From: Alitta virens
Taxonomy: Eukaryota; Annelida; Polychaeta; Phyllodocida; Nereididae
DNA length: 64,000 bases
Assembly (NCBI GenBank): GCA_932294295.1
Contig: OW028583.1
Coordinates: 62,001-126,000 of the forward strand
Reading direction: 5' to 3'
Under the pieces are notes generated by a model, which was not told where the DNA came from, made no database searches, and worked only from the letters and a program-made list of their open reading frames with translations. Shown here one piece after another: positions 33,801 to 45,084 of this stretch. Within the stretch, counting starts at the first letter, position 1. Each line of letters opens with the position of its first letter. A program made the translations under genes and the position numbers.

Positions 33801-36800
33801 CATTCTTCGTAAATGACCCAATCCATGCAAAAAAAAAACACATAAAGAACCTCTAAAATATGGTACATGGCCAAATGTGCCACGTACTTTTTCCACGATA
33901 AGGATAAACGCATGGAAAATGCATGGTTTTTGCCTAATTATAATGAGGTGAAAACCATGCGTTTATCCAAACACATGGAAAACGCGCGTGGCACATTTGG
34001 CCATGTATTGAGAAAAAAAAAGGGGAAATAAACCACATCTTATTCCATGTCTTTTAAAGCACCATATTTTGGACATGCAATTGTTTGTAATTACTCCATG
34101 CAGGACCAGAAGGTGCCAGTGACGACCCTTGTGACCTCACCTTCCGGGGTGAGTTCCCTGCTTCCGAACTCGAGACGTCTTCTGTTCAACAAGAAGGAGA
34201 ACGACTGGCCGACCGTCTGTTCCTCTGGTTGTCCTTCCACTGCTACGGTCATGTCTATCTTTTCCCGTTTGGTCATCTAGTGAATGGAACTTGCGGCAGG
34301 GCGGATGACTATGCTGACTTGGTGAGGAAGCAGGGCTCAACATTAACACTTGTCCGATTGTCCGGGACAAGTAAAAAGTCTCCAGGGACAAGCAAAATAC
34401 TTCAGGCACTTGTCCGAATGGACAAGTGAAATCTAAATGGCTTAATTTTCTCTAGCAAATTGCAATTGGACATTTGCTTAACAGATCATAGGTGTGAATA
34501 GGAGTAGATTGAACTTCACTGTAAGTGTCAATGGTTAATTGCAATTTAACATGAGTTCACTTCTAGAATAAAATACATTGTGCTTAATCAAAGGAATTGA
34601 AGTATCAGCAATATGTATAATCTCAATCAGGACAAGTAAGATTCTCAGGGGGACAAGTTAAACTCCAAAATTACTTGTCCGAGGGAAAAGTAGATGAAAA
34701 AGTTTATGTTGAGCCCTGGAGGAAGTATTGATTGTTTTAACAAAGTCAATAGAGTATGATGTACTGTTCATGAGTTTGGTCAACAAAAACCGTTAGCTCA
34801 GCTGAACTGCAGACCTCACACATATGATTGAGCAACAGAAAGAGTTGTGCAGTTTTTGTGGGTGGGTAGAATATTATATTGTGATGTGAGAAGTTTATGG
34901 TTGTGCCGATTGGTGGCGACACCTTGAGTGTGGTCGGAAGCACCACCTGGAGTTTAAGTAATAAAGTTTCATGACTCGTTTTTGATGAGTTGGGAGTTTG
35001 TGCTCTGAGGAAGAAATTACCGAGAAAACTCTAATATGGCCTGTAACAATGCTCTTCAATTTTGACCGTCTTATTTGGTAAATAATGATAGGATTACTAA
35101 GGAAATTTCTTGTTTGGACAGGGAGCAGACCACGCGGTGTTGGGAATCTGAGGTTAAGCAATTGTTGGGTTAGACAGGAAATAATATATATGTCAATCAA
35201 TTAATATGTTTAACAGAAACTGCCTGGGCGTTTTTATGAAAAATAATGTCAAACCTAGAAAAACTGCTATAAAAAATCTACCCAAATTAAGATCATATAA
35301 GATATTTAAGAAACAGTTTAGTGCATACATGCACATGTGAGAAATAATAAACATAAATCTTTTTCGTCTCAGCTAAGATTAGGTATTCCCATAGGAATAG
35401 AAACCAGTAGATGAAAAGGAATCGAAATTCTAAAATAGGTTATGTAAAATTAATCATTTTGTATTGAATGTCCGGCTTTTGATTGCCTAAGGATTGATTT
35501 TCTGAATGATATAAATGGTTGACGTGTGTCCTCATTCAGCTGTGCTGAATAATCATGTCATCTGTGAAAATTCGCAGAACCTCTAGCTATATTTGTTGTA
35601 CAAAAAAAGGGAAATCACTGTTGTACTTATATATTTTGTTGGGTCTTAAAGTGAGATGTACATACACGTATAACCAATCATCATATTAACTTTTTCCCAT
35701 CCTACTCACTAATTACTTTTTTCACATTTTCTTTTTGTCACTTGTTTAAGAATTATGAGTGGCCTCTCAGCCCATGCAGGCTAGATTTACCCAGATTTAT
35801 TAATGAATTTATTTAGCCGAATATCTGTTTATATATGAACTATACGTACATAAGTCACTATAATGAAGATTAACAACAACTCTTTGTCAGTTTCATGGTA
35901 ATATTTATACATGGCCAAATGTGCCACGTGCATTTTCCATGAGAAGGATAAGGGCATGGAAAATGCATGGTTTTTAGCTAATTATAATGAGGCAAAAACC
36001 ATGCGTTTTCCATGCATTTATCAAAATGCATGGAAAACGCACATGCCACATTTTTGGCATGTAATAATGATGACTGACACTTGTCTTTCCCTTCATTCAA
36101 GAAACAAGTGGGTGATGCTGCAGTGGAGGCCATCAGGCTGACGTTCAATGAAGTGCAATGGCAAGCGGGGGACGGCTGTGACAGGACATGTAAAATGTTC
36201 ATTTAATTGCAATTCAGAATTGATCATGCTGAGATGGTAGTAAGAAAGATGCGTTGATGTCATCGAAGCAGTCATTTGACATCCGCTCACTTTTCTTACT
36301 ACTAGAAGTGTGTATTATGGGATCTCCGCGGCACCAATCAATAATACAGTCTGGTTTCTAACAACTGTGGGCCAGTGGCGTAGCTAGGGTTAGCAGAGTG
36401 GGGGGGGGGGCACTCAGGGGGGCACAATGTTTTTTGGGGGGGGCCCACATAGATCATTTCGACGTGACTGTGTTATGAGGCTGAAATTTTGGGAGCCAAT
36501 CTGGTGGGGCACCTGGGGGGGGGGGGGGCACAGCCTTTGAGTGGGGGGGTGGCACGTGGCCCCCCAGGCCCCCCCCCCCCCCCCCATAGCTACGCCACTG
36601 ACTGTGGCACTGATATTGCGCATTTCATTCACATTTGTTACTTTTTTTTCAGTTGTTACATCAGGAACCACCCAAGACTGGGCGAAGGGAGCAGGAATCG
36701 TCAAGTACTCTTATTCGCCTGAATTGCGAGGAGAGGGCTTTGAGATATCTCCGAGTCTCATTCCTGCTTCAGTGGCTGAGAATTGGAATGGGCTAATTGC

Positions 36801-36900
36801 AATGATACGCGAAATTGAGAAAATAGAAAAACTTATAATTGGTTATAAGACCAAGAAAAGAGCTTCTATTCTTAATCCAGACATCACAAATTTTCTTTAA
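30844..36900 (+). CDS. M14 A/B-type metallocarboxypeptidase zymogen (5' exon missing)
   Basis: Ten exons join in frame: 30844-30934, 31020-31156, 31252-31342, 31513-31620, 31724-31825, 32227-32337, 33628-33718, 34104-34321, 36102-36189, 36653-36900 (TAA; ATTAAA at 36940). They encode about 427 residues. Exons 1-3 are the activation propeptide (CEVWDVNLQNHNQFLMLQEL). Exons 4-10 are the peptidase: HSREW supplies the first zinc His, Glu and Arg71; FWRKNRSP holds Arg127; DLNRNYDY holds Asn144-Arg145; SFHCYGH is the second zinc His; and SPELRGEGFE holds the catalytic Glu270 (bovine CPA numbering). Both cysteines of the conserved disulfide are present (TCLGKD, DPCDLT). The residue at position 248 appears to be Phe, coded across the junction 36189/36653, and position 255 appears to be Gln. 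The expected role is a secreted zymogen that removes C-terminal residues after propeptide cleavage. The signal-peptide exon was not found upstream. Confidence 0.9.
31912..32101 (-). repeat. SINE family A, minus-strand copy with (GT)n tail
   Basis: Read on the minus strand: A box CCTAGCTCAGAGGCAGCGC, B box CCCGGGTTTGATTCCCG, body as in the copy at 16083, ending AAGCCCTAAT followed by (CA)n. It lies in a carboxypeptidase intron. Confidence 0.85.
32104..32218. repeat. GATT/GATA simple repeat
   Basis: Imperfect (GATT)n and GATA units with TATTTTGACAT interruptions, ending just before the exon at 32227. Confidence 0.7.
33864..34007. mobile_element. Palindromic MITE family P, copy 3
   Basis: It runs from TACATGGCCAAATGTGCCAC to the inverse at 34007. 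It lies in the carboxypeptidase intron, about 95 bp upstream of the exon at 34104. Confidence 0.85.
34331..34717. mobile_element. hAT MITE next to a 5' splice site
   Basis: It starts CAGGGCTCAACATTAA and ends with the inverse TTTATGTTGAGCCCTG (last G at 34718). Flanks are TGAGGAAG (34323-34330) and GGAGGAAG (34718-34725), 7 of 8 identical; the boundary could shift by one base. The interior repeats ACTTGTCC and its inverse GGACAAGT many times. The left duplication begins at the second base of the intron after exon 34104-34321. Confidence 0.82.
35268..35342 (+). pseudogene. LINE ORF2 C-terminal remnant
   Basis: The frame reads NLPKLRSYKIFKKQFSAYMH and then a stop, the typical end of a jockey/CR1-like reverse transcriptase protein. 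Compare the ends of the elements at 38413 and 56848. Upstream sequence is too decayed to follow. Confidence 0.4.
35908..36063. mobile_element. Palindromic MITE family P, copy 4
   Basis: TACATGGCCAAATGTGCCAC begins it; the right arm ends GGCATGTA with small changes. It lies in the carboxypeptidase intron, ending 38 bp before the exon at 36102. Confidence 0.85.
36373..36600. mobile_element. hAT MITE, second copy of the 8145 family
   Basis: It starts CAGTGGCGTAGCTAGGG and ends CATAGCTACGCCACTG, with the same G-rich interior (GCACTCAGG, CACAGCCTTTGAGTG) as 8145-8348. ACTGTGG flanks it on both sides (36364 and 36601), allowing one base of slack. It ends 52 bp before the last carboxypeptidase exon. 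Confidence 0.85.
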
Positions 36901-37186
36901 TTCTAATGACACTAAATGGTCTTTATATTTACCCTGGGAATTAAAGCACGTGGTTTGCCGTTGAGCGGAAATTTGTTTCTTTAGGAATTTTGCTGTCTCA
37001 GAAGTAATTCCTCAGTGATGGTTTTAATTTGAGAAAATTGCTTTAATTTGCTGCAGAACAGGCTTTCAATTGTCAATGAATACAACATCTTTTATTTCAT
37101 GATTTAAGAAATTTATAACTTTGGAGATAATTGTCTGAGAACTCTAATCAGCTTTCCTTAGTTCCTTTGCATGTCTTGCAGTACAC

Positions 37187-37341
37187 TACATGGCCAAATG
37201 TGCTACGTGCGTTTTGCATGCGTTTGGATAAATGCATGAAAAATGCATGGTTTTCAGCTCATTTTAATTAGGGATAAACCATGCGTTTTGCATGGGTTTA
37301 TCCTTCTCATGGAAAATGCACGTGGCACATTTGGCCATGGA
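37187..37341. mobile_element. Palindromic MITE family P, copy 5
   Basis: TACATGGCCAAATGTGCTAC at the left and GGCACATTTGGCCATGG at the right, with the same inner blocks. It lies downstream of the carboxypeptidase gene. Confidence 0.82.
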
Positions 37342-38412
37342 GTATTATTGGTATCTATCTCGAATTAAACATTATAGAAGTTTCATTTTGTCATCATTTT
37401 GTTTTGGAAATGTAAGACTTTTTTTATGCACTGAAAGAAGCCACTTGTGCAATTTATAGACCAGGAACAGACCGCGATATTCCCACAAACAAAAGGACGC
37501 CATTAGCCTATTTACAGGATTCTGCCATTTCCTGTTTCCAAAAAAAGAATTGAGAATGAAAAGCCATTTGAGGATATGTTACTTATCAAGATTAAAAATA
37601 GTGCACTCAGAGAAAAAATTTAAAAAGCAGATGTTGTCCGCTTCCCATATCTCTCACAATAGCACAATCATTTTGCAGCACTTGATTAAAAAAGCCCAGA
37701 GCTTAAATTCCGGCTATATACCTATACAATAATGAATTACATGTGCAACTTCAAGGCTTGAGAATATGAGGGGCTGACTAAAAAAACATTTATAAAGCCA
37801 GGTGACACTTTGATAGCTGCATATTGTGCCTGACTATTCCCGGATTCATAATGGCCCAAAATAAGTTGCGTATGCGATTGACGAATGGCCTGTTGCTGCA
37901 CAGATAAACACATGGCTTTGCCTGGGGAGAACAGTATGAATATTTATGAAGAACTTAGAGCCATGAAATATCAGATGAATTCTACCGTGAAATGGATGGA
38001 TTGATGGCTGTTTCGAAACAACCTGTATATTCCCTGATAAAAGAATTGGAGACCAACTAGAACCATTACTTTGTCTAGTTCAACAATGAATAGCCATTGG
38101 AGGGATGTAGCAACAGCTGAATCGACAATCCCTCGGCTGATTATTAGCTGGTGTTTTTTGTTGATGTCTTGCCATGGCACTGCAGTGGCAGATGTAACGA
38201 TGAGTGCTAGAGTTTAGATTTTATTATTTTCAATCTCCGCAAATACAATTTTACAACTTAGTGTTACATTTATTTATTTATAAAATATATTTATACAGGG
38301 TAACATATTCAGTATAAAAACTGTTTTTCAATACGGCCCTGATATTGACATTTAAAGAGTTAAAAATAGAATAATAAAAATAAAGTAATTAAAAGGACTG
38401 GTATGCAGTTGA

Positions 38413-41367
38413 TTAGTACAAAACATTGATAAAATAGGCTTTACATTTGGCTTTAAAAACATTAATGTTATCACAACATTTGACATCACTGGGAAGATCG
38501 TTCCATATAATGGGACCTCTAACAGTAAAAGCATTGCTGCTAAAAGCAGAATTAGCATAAGGTATATGTACATCATTTTCATTAAAATTTCTCGTATTGC
38601 AACTGGAGACTTCCTTTTGCATAGTGATGTCATCACATAAATAATGGGGAGCCAGCCCATGAATAGATTTAAAAACTAAGACTGACATAAAGTAATCACG
38701 TCTCTGTGAAACATTTAAAAAATTCAATCGTCTGACTAGTGTTATCCCTCTGGTATTAATAAAATCATAATTGTTACATATGATTCTAGCTGCTCTATTC
38801 TGTATATGTTGAATTTTATCAATGTTACATTTACTGGTATAGCCCCACACAGTGATGGCATAATCAATCTTGGTTTGAATATAGGCTTGGTAAACTTGAA
38901 TAAGGGATTTATAAGGTACATAACACTTCATTCTTGATAACATGTATAATTTAGTATTGAGGTCTTTACACAATTTGTTAACATAATCATGCCAAAGTAG
39001 GTTTTGATCAATTTTCAAACCCAAATAATCAATAGCATCCACTTTTCGAACAGCATCCTCACCGACACAGATATCAAGGTCACAATCATCCAAACGGTTA
39101 CGTTTTTGTCTGGTACATACAAGCATGGAATTAGACTTAGAAGCATTGACAACGAGTCGGTTGTTGTCATACCATTCTTTAACACCATTTAGTGAAAACT
39201 GCAAATTATTCTTGAGCTCAGTAACATTTTCACCAGTACAGTAAATTAAAATATCATCCGCGTATAGATTGCAACAACCTTGCTTAACATGAACATTAAT
39301 ATCGTTAATAAATAGAAGAAATAGGATAGGGCCCAAAATAGACCCTTGAGGGACCCCGATATTAACATGTTTGACATCAGAGAGATTGTTGTTACAGTAA
39401 ACCCTATGACCTCTATTAAATAAGTAAGATTCAAACAACTGAACAACATCTGTATTAAAACCATATTTACTAAGTTTACCTAACAATATTTTATGATTAA
39501 TGGTGTCAAAACACTTTTTGATATCAAGGGCACATGTGCCAATAAGAAGACCATCATCAATACATGTAAGCCAGTCATTAAGAACTCTGTGTAAAGAAGT
39601 TTGAGTGTTATGCTTCTTAATATAAGCAGACTGGTCTGGAGATATGAATTCATGATCATCTAGGTAACTAATAATCTGAGTGTAAACCTCTCTTTCAATA
39701 ATCTTAGGTATATGACCAATGATACTGATAGGTCTATAATTACCAGCATCATTTTTACAACCTGTACCTTTATAAACAGGTGTGATTCTAGACAATTTCC
39801 AGTCATTAATAACTTGACAAGTAGACAGTGAAACGTTACAGAATTTGGTAATTATTGGAGCAATGATATGACGAGAAATGTAAAGAAGTTTGCTGTCAAA
39901 ACCCAAAACATCCATAGAACTTTCTTGACCAAGTTTGTAAAGATTTTTGTTTACAGATTCTTGTGTGACATATTGAAACTCAAAACAGTAAACAGATACA
40001 GAAGTTTTCCAAAACAAACTTTCGTTGTTATCAACAGCTATGTCCGAAACAGTTGACTCACCAATAGTATTAAAGTGATCATTAAGTAATTCTGGTGAGA
40101 AATTATCAGGTAGGGGAGTTCTTGCTTTGTTTCCCATTAAACTATTAAGGATCTTCCACATTTTGGAAGGGCTGTTTTTACTCGTTTGAATTGCCTCATG
40201 GTAGTAATGTTTTTTGGCTGATCTTATGAGGTTAGTCACCTTGTTTCTGACATATCTATAATCAGTCCATAGATCACCATTAGAAGACTGGACAGCTTTT
40301 CTTTTCAGGTAATCACGATGGTACATCAATTTGACAATATCATGAGACATCCAAGGGTTACAACGTATATTTAACCTTCTAGTATGAACAGGAGCGTGTT
40401 TATTACTGACACTGACAAATGTACTCTTAAATTTATCCCATTTATCCACAAAGTCTTGATCAGACCATTCAATTTCAGTAATTTCTGCATTATTACTTAG
40501 CTCCAGGAGAAAAGCATTTTGATCAAAACTTTTAAAATTACGAAATTTGACTTCATTGTGTCCGTTATCACTGTAATGTTTAGAAACAGCTAACATAGTG
40601 TGGACTAAGTAGTGGTCACTGAGAGCAACATCATGTACAACAGTAAGAGTATGTTTGACAGGCATAGTTGACAACATTACATCAAGTTGACTCATACCAT
40701 ATAGAACCTCAATATTGTGAATAGGACTTGAAGTAACGCAATGAGATTTGTAATCATAATTCAAATCACCCATTAAAATAACATCATTGAATTTACCATG
40801 AACAGCATCAAGTTGATCAAGAATGGCATCATAATAGTCCCTATTTGCAGATGGCGGCCTATACATCATGCCTAATGCCATCTGAGATTTGCCAGGGAAA
40901 ATATTGATCCAAACGCTCTCAACATCGTTATCATGGACAGAGATTTCATCAAAAACAATTAATTCTTTTACATAAATAAGAACCCCGCCACCATGACGGG
41001 TCCTGTGTTTAAACATAGTTTTGTAACCATAAATGTGAAAATCGTGTTCATTAACATCATAGTCAAGGAAAGTCTCACAGAGTCCAAAGATATCAAAGTC
41101 AAAATTATTTAAGATGACATTTATCTCATCAAGCTTGGACAGTAGACCACGGACATTCAGACATGCTATTGAGAGTTCATCATGTCGTTTGACAGAGTGA
41201 TTTTCAGGATTTTCATCAGCGTATGGGGTAAAGTCAGCATTGGGGGAGCATTCATCAAAATTATGATTGCCGGGGACTTCATGAAATCTGACGTCAACGT
41301 CAGTAATGCCATCAGCAGAGACGGAAGTAGGTCTGTAGCGAACGGCATGCTCATCTTGGCCATCATC
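38413..41367 (-). CDS. LINE ORF2: apurinic-type endonuclease plus reverse transcriptase
   Basis: An open frame of 984 codons ends at 38413. The endonuclease part shows LNVRGL, LCETFLD, YRPPSAN, MGDLNYDY and LSDHYLV, so the usual catalytic Asn, Glu, Asp, Asn and SDH residues are all present. The reverse transcriptase shows NYRPISIIGHIPKIIER, DIKKCFDTINH, GVPQGSILGP and YADDILIY, with both catalytic Asp. The C-terminal end is the usual HGLAPHYL..WNDLP segment. No internal stop or frameshift is seen, so the copy looks young. The first methionine in frame is at about 41016, after the LNVRGL and LCET motifs. The natural start must therefore be upstream or the frame is translated as a continuation of the gag-like frame. 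It copies the element by target-primed reverse transcription. Confidence 0.9.
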   Translation of the reverse strand, partial: DDGQDEHAVRYRPTSVSADGITDVDVRFHEVPGNHNFDECSPNADFTPYADENPENHSVKRHDELSIACLNVRGLLSKLDEINVILNNFDFDIFGLCETFLDYDVNEHDFHIYGYKTMFKHRTRHGGGVLIYVKELIVFDEISVHDNDVESVWINIFPGKSQMALGMMYRPPSANRDYYDAILDQLDAVHGKFNDVILMGDLNYDYKSHCVTSSPIHNIEVLYGMSQLDVMLSTMPVKHTLTVVHDVALSDHYLVHTMLAVSKHYSDNGHNEVKFRNFKSFDQNAFLLELSNNAEITEIEWSDQDFVDKWDKFKSTFVSVSNKHAPVHTRRLNIRCNPWMSHDIVKLMYHRDYLKRKAVQSSNGDLWTDYRYVRNKVTNLIRSAKKHYYHEAIQTSKNSPSKMWKILNSLMGNKARTPLPDNFSPELLNDHFNTIGESTVSDIAVDNNESLFWKTSVSVYCFEFQYVTQESVNKNLYKLGQESSMDVLGFDSKLLYISRHIIAPIITKFCNVSLSTCQVINDWKLSRITPVYKGTGCKNDAGNYRPISIIGHIPKIIEREVYTQIISYLDDHEFISPDQSAYIKKHNTQTSLHRVLNDWLTCIDDGLLIGTCALDIKKCFDTINHKILLGKLSKYGFNTDVVQLFESYLFNRGHRVYCNNNLSDVKHVNIGVPQGSILGPILFLLFINDINVHVKQGCCNLYADDILIYCTGENVTELKNNLQFSLNGVKEWYDNNRLVVNASKSNSMLVCTRQKRNRLDDCDLDICVGEDAVRKVDAIDYLGLKIDQNLLWHDYVNKLCKDLNTKLYMLSRMKCYVPYKSLIQVYQAYIQTKIDYAITVWGYTSKCNIDKIQHIQNRAARIICNNYDFINTRGITLVRRLNFLNVSQRRDYFMSVLVFKSIHGLAPHYLCDDITMQKEVSSCNTRNFNENDVHIPYANSAFSSNAFTVRGPIIWNDLPSDVKCCDNINVFKAKCKAYFINVLY

Positions 41368-41640
41368 CTACGCATATGTGCAAAACTTTGATTTATGCCC
41401 CTCGTACCCAAAGTAATTGCAGGTTACGGATTTGCCATGCCTGCAGTTCCTCATGGTGTGATTACACTCACCGCAGTACCAGCAACGAACATCAGACGAG
41501 GAAGGTGCAGGTTGAGCACCGTTTTGGTGGAACCTTTCAGATCGATTCTTTGGTTGGGGTCTGTGTCTGACTTGAATCCACTCAGATTTGTTATCCTTTT
41601 CCTGTTTCGATCTTCCTCTGTTCACGGGTTTGGGTTGACT
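41368..41640 (-). CDS. LINE gag-like zinc-knuckle frame, 5' truncated
   Basis: A minus-strand frame open from about 41640 ends with TAG at 41368-41370, in phase with ORF2. It contains one good knuckle CWYCGECNHTMRNC (CX2CX4HX4C) and a second, CNYFGYEGHKSKFC, in which the second Cys is Phe. The preceding sequence is basic and hydrophilic. It is the 3' end of an ORF1 that would bind the element RNA. The single TAG may be a mutation of a formerly continuous reading frame. Confidence 0.75.
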   Translation of the reverse strand, partial: SQPKPVNRGRSKQEKDNKSEWIQVRHRPQPKNRSERFHQNGAQPAPSSSDVRCWYCGECNHTMRNCRHGKSVTCNYFGYEGHKSKFCTYA

Positions 41641-42199
41641 ACACGAATATCACAAAACTGACTGGTAATGGGGGTACACCCTGGTATAACAATATACAGT
41701 AACCCATAGGGTGGATGCTCCCCCCCCCCCAGTAAAAGAAAAAATGTATCAATCAAAAATACAGAATAATTATGTAATACAAGGCAACAAAAAAACGAGA
41801 AAAATGTAAAATAAACAATGGACTTAATTTTCGTATTTTCAATGCCATATTTCAATGAAAAGAGAAAAAAAAAAAAACAATATATTTATAATGCTAATAA
41901 TGATTGAAACGTGATTTTGAATAGGATTTTACAAATTATATTTGAGTATTTACATTTCTTAATTGCTGTGTTAAATGCAGCCAAAGGTGCGGAGCTCTTC
42001 CTTAAAATCTTTTATTATAGATCTGAAGGGTATGAAAAGGTGCAAAATGTTTCTATTTCTAGTTGCTAGGTTAGAGATGCAGCCTGAGGGTAAATGAAGC
42101 TCATGAAACTAAATCGTGCCTTGCCGTAGACTGAGTGTAATTGCTTTGCAAGTTGACCACCTTGTGTTAATGAGTTCCGTAATGCTTTATGATGTAAAA

Positions 42200-42231
42200 G
42201 ACAGACAGACAGCTAGACAGACAGACAGACA
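42200..42231. repeat. (CAGA)n microsatellite
   Basis: ACAGACAGACAG tract with one CTAG interruption. Confidence 0.85.
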
Positions 42232-44699
42232 CTTTTATTTAGATTATACATAAACAATCAAGGATACCCCCTTTAAGATATTTATAATCATTTCGCATAA
42301 TATAATGGCTGTGACAAAACAGTGCACAACTAACTAAATTAAAAACAGTGCACAAAAGATGTCTATATTAACGCATTAACCTACTTCCGTCTTTAGGTAC
42401 TATGATTACACACAAGTCTTTAACTGCATGACAGCTATGGCATTGACATTCAACGAAACGTCCTCAAATAGTTTGATTACATAGTATTACGTGGGGTGTG
42501 ACGTCTGGCGCTTGCGAGGCACGTTCATAAAAAGGCGGGAGGAGGGAGTCGTCTGCTCGGAAGATAAATCTGTAACAGCATTTCATTTTCTGTCTCATCT
42601 GGCAGATGATGTTACTTCGAGGAGTTAGAGATGGTTCATCCAGGAGAATGGAGATAGTTCATTTAATCCTGACAGATGCTTAAAATGAAATGTGTGTTCA
42701 ATCAAAAATGGTGTACTTCCCAATGTTTCCATTGAGCCAGAGAAAGAGGTCTCGGATAACCATACCAATATATAAAGAAAAATGGGCTAGGACAGCCGCA
42801 ATATATCACACGCAATACAATTAATATATCTTGGCAAGTCAATCTACCCTTTGTCATATCCTATGAACATCTTTCAAAATCAAATTGTAATTTCCCTGCA
42901 CGAGGGCTTCACCAATCATCATTACATGCTACACCGTGCCATCTTGATTCAGATACAAACCATTTCCCCAGTTGTCCTCACCCCTCTGTTTCATAGGAAG
43001 CTGGAACAATGGATGGATTCCCAAGTGATTTCTCCGCATTGGCCAGGTGACTTGGATGTCACTTGGGAGCACATGTAAATGTGTTGAAACACCTTGGGAA
43101 ATTCAAGACTTATCAAAGCATTTCCTTAGTAAATCAGATTGTCTGAGTCTCATAGCCGTGCTGGCAGCAATCTATGTATTCACAAACTACCATATGTAGT
43201 TGTGTTCTTGATGAAATTTCAGCTTAGCTGAGCTCGCTTGCATTCCACTGGTTTTTGTGTTTTTTCGTTTTCGTTATAGATACAAGGTTAAATCAATAAT
43301 CCCATATGAGGGAATTCCGAATCACATTTGGCTCACAGACAATGATTCACAATGGAGGTCTCGAGTTCACATCCAGGTGAGCAATGCCAAAGTCCACACA
43401 CACCATGTCAACCGCTTGGCTCTCATCTCAGGGTCCAATTCCATCATCTTACGCTACAATATGGCTTCGGTGTATCAATTACTGAATTTCTCATTTAGAT
43501 TATATCTATATATAGATGAATAGATAAAAGGCCAATCGTTTGGTGTCACTGGTAAACAGTCCCGCGTAATTTTTGCTCATCACTCAAAGATCTGCAAATC
43601 TTTTAGCAGAAAGATCTGATTAACGCATAAACGAACAAATGAACACAACTGAGATTTGAACAGTTCGTCTTCTGTGGCTGGGTGGAAAACACTGGAACTG
43701 GTGGGTGCTCATGTTTCTCAACATTATTCATTTAAATCTATTGTTTTTATATTCAAATTATAGTTACATTTAGTGCTTTGTTATTTCTTAAATATATTAT
43801 TTCCCAAGGGCTTGGGACTCCTTTTGGAGTCAGATTCTTCTCGCAGAAATGTGAAAAGTAAAACATACTGAAATGTGAACGCGATTAATTGATATATCTG
43901 GTTTTATATTATATACACTAATTAGTGTGAGGTAAACAGTGTGTGGCCAATTAGTTCAAGCTTATTGCCAGGATGATCTCAATTGATATTCTATGTAACA
44001 TGGCGAGGTGTAACTTTTTAGCAATCAAATATGACAGGCTGTCATAATGATATCACCCAATGAAATATGGACCTCAGGGAGTGGCTCATTAAGGCAGTAT
44101 TTCTGCAGCACCCTAGCTAATAAACAAAACTATAAAATTTCAAATAGCCAAACCATCATTACATTATTTTATATATATATCTGACATACAATGGGTTTAA
44201 TCGACCTTGATAGATTTATAAAGACCAGGGTTCAATTTGCCTGGAATCTGATGCTATTTATTTTATACCACATTTACAGTCCATTACAAATTAAGCCATT
44301 TGTACAATAACAATTATAGATATCTAGCTTTGTATTTTTAATGATTAAAAAACAATAAGACCGCTGTGTGATATTGAATACTTGATGTGGGAGTAAATAT
44401 CTTTACTTTTTTAGTAGTTTCTGCTGTAAATTTGGTATACGGCACGCTACTGTAACATTTTATGGCAAGATTCCATTAATCAATCCCGGGCATAATACAC
44501 TAATATTTACAGCTAAGGTAAAGAAAATGGCAGTCTTCTGTAATTAATTCAGTAGATTGCTGTAAAAACAGACCACAACCGACCATATACAGCAATTCTC
44601 CCCATGCTCTTTGGAAGATACCTTAAAGCCACTCTAGAGTATGATGCCGCAGCATTTTATATTATAAAGATACATTAAATCTCATCAACCATAACATTT

Positions 44700-44935
44700 A
44701 CTGTAGATAACCAATCATTTGGCTTATAAGGGCTCATCAACAGTATTTTACGGTAAAGTGCTGTTTTTAATATTTCACGGTAAGCAATCGTCACAACCTA
44801 ATATATGCATGTGCCATATTTTTTATTGCATGCATCCATTTGTCCTTTTTACGGTAGACCAACTTGCAATGGTAATTTTTTGCAGCAAGATGCGCCGTTA
44901 GAACTACAGGACAATTTTTACAGTGCAGTCAAAAC
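44700..44935 (-). repeat. Dispersed repeat family D, minus-strand copy
   Basis: The reverse complement runs GCACTGTAAAAATT, GTCCTGTAGTT, CATCTTGCTG, GCAAGTTGGTCTACC, TTGCTTACCGTGAAAT, CAGCACTTTACCGTAAAAT and GATGAGCCCTTATAAG. It is colinear with 61104-61325. Confidence 0.75.
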
Positions 44936-45084
44936 TGTCCCCAAAGCAATTTTCACTCAATGATGAGTACATCCTTATCCCTACATCATAAAAATGAAAA
45001 ATGTAAGTAACAATAATAAGTTATCTGGATGATCAAGTTGTGACAGATATCCGACACAGATCGCACATAACACACACTGTAATA

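Larger units (their letters stand above)
38262..41640 (-). mobile_element. Nearly complete non-LTR retrotransposon (LINE)
   Basis: On the minus strand it runs from a 5'-truncated zinc-knuckle frame (about 41640) through the endonuclease and reverse transcriptase to a 3' tail. The tail contains TGTTACCCTGTATAAATATA and ends in TAAA repeats near 38262. The protein type suggests the jockey/CR1-like group; the exact clade needs a tree. No flanking duplication was identified. Confidence 0.85.

Noticed and set aside
43279..43376. Open segment bounded by AG and GTGAGC, possible exon
   Set aside because: No family match and no compatible neighbour exons; it does not fit an SLC2 protein.
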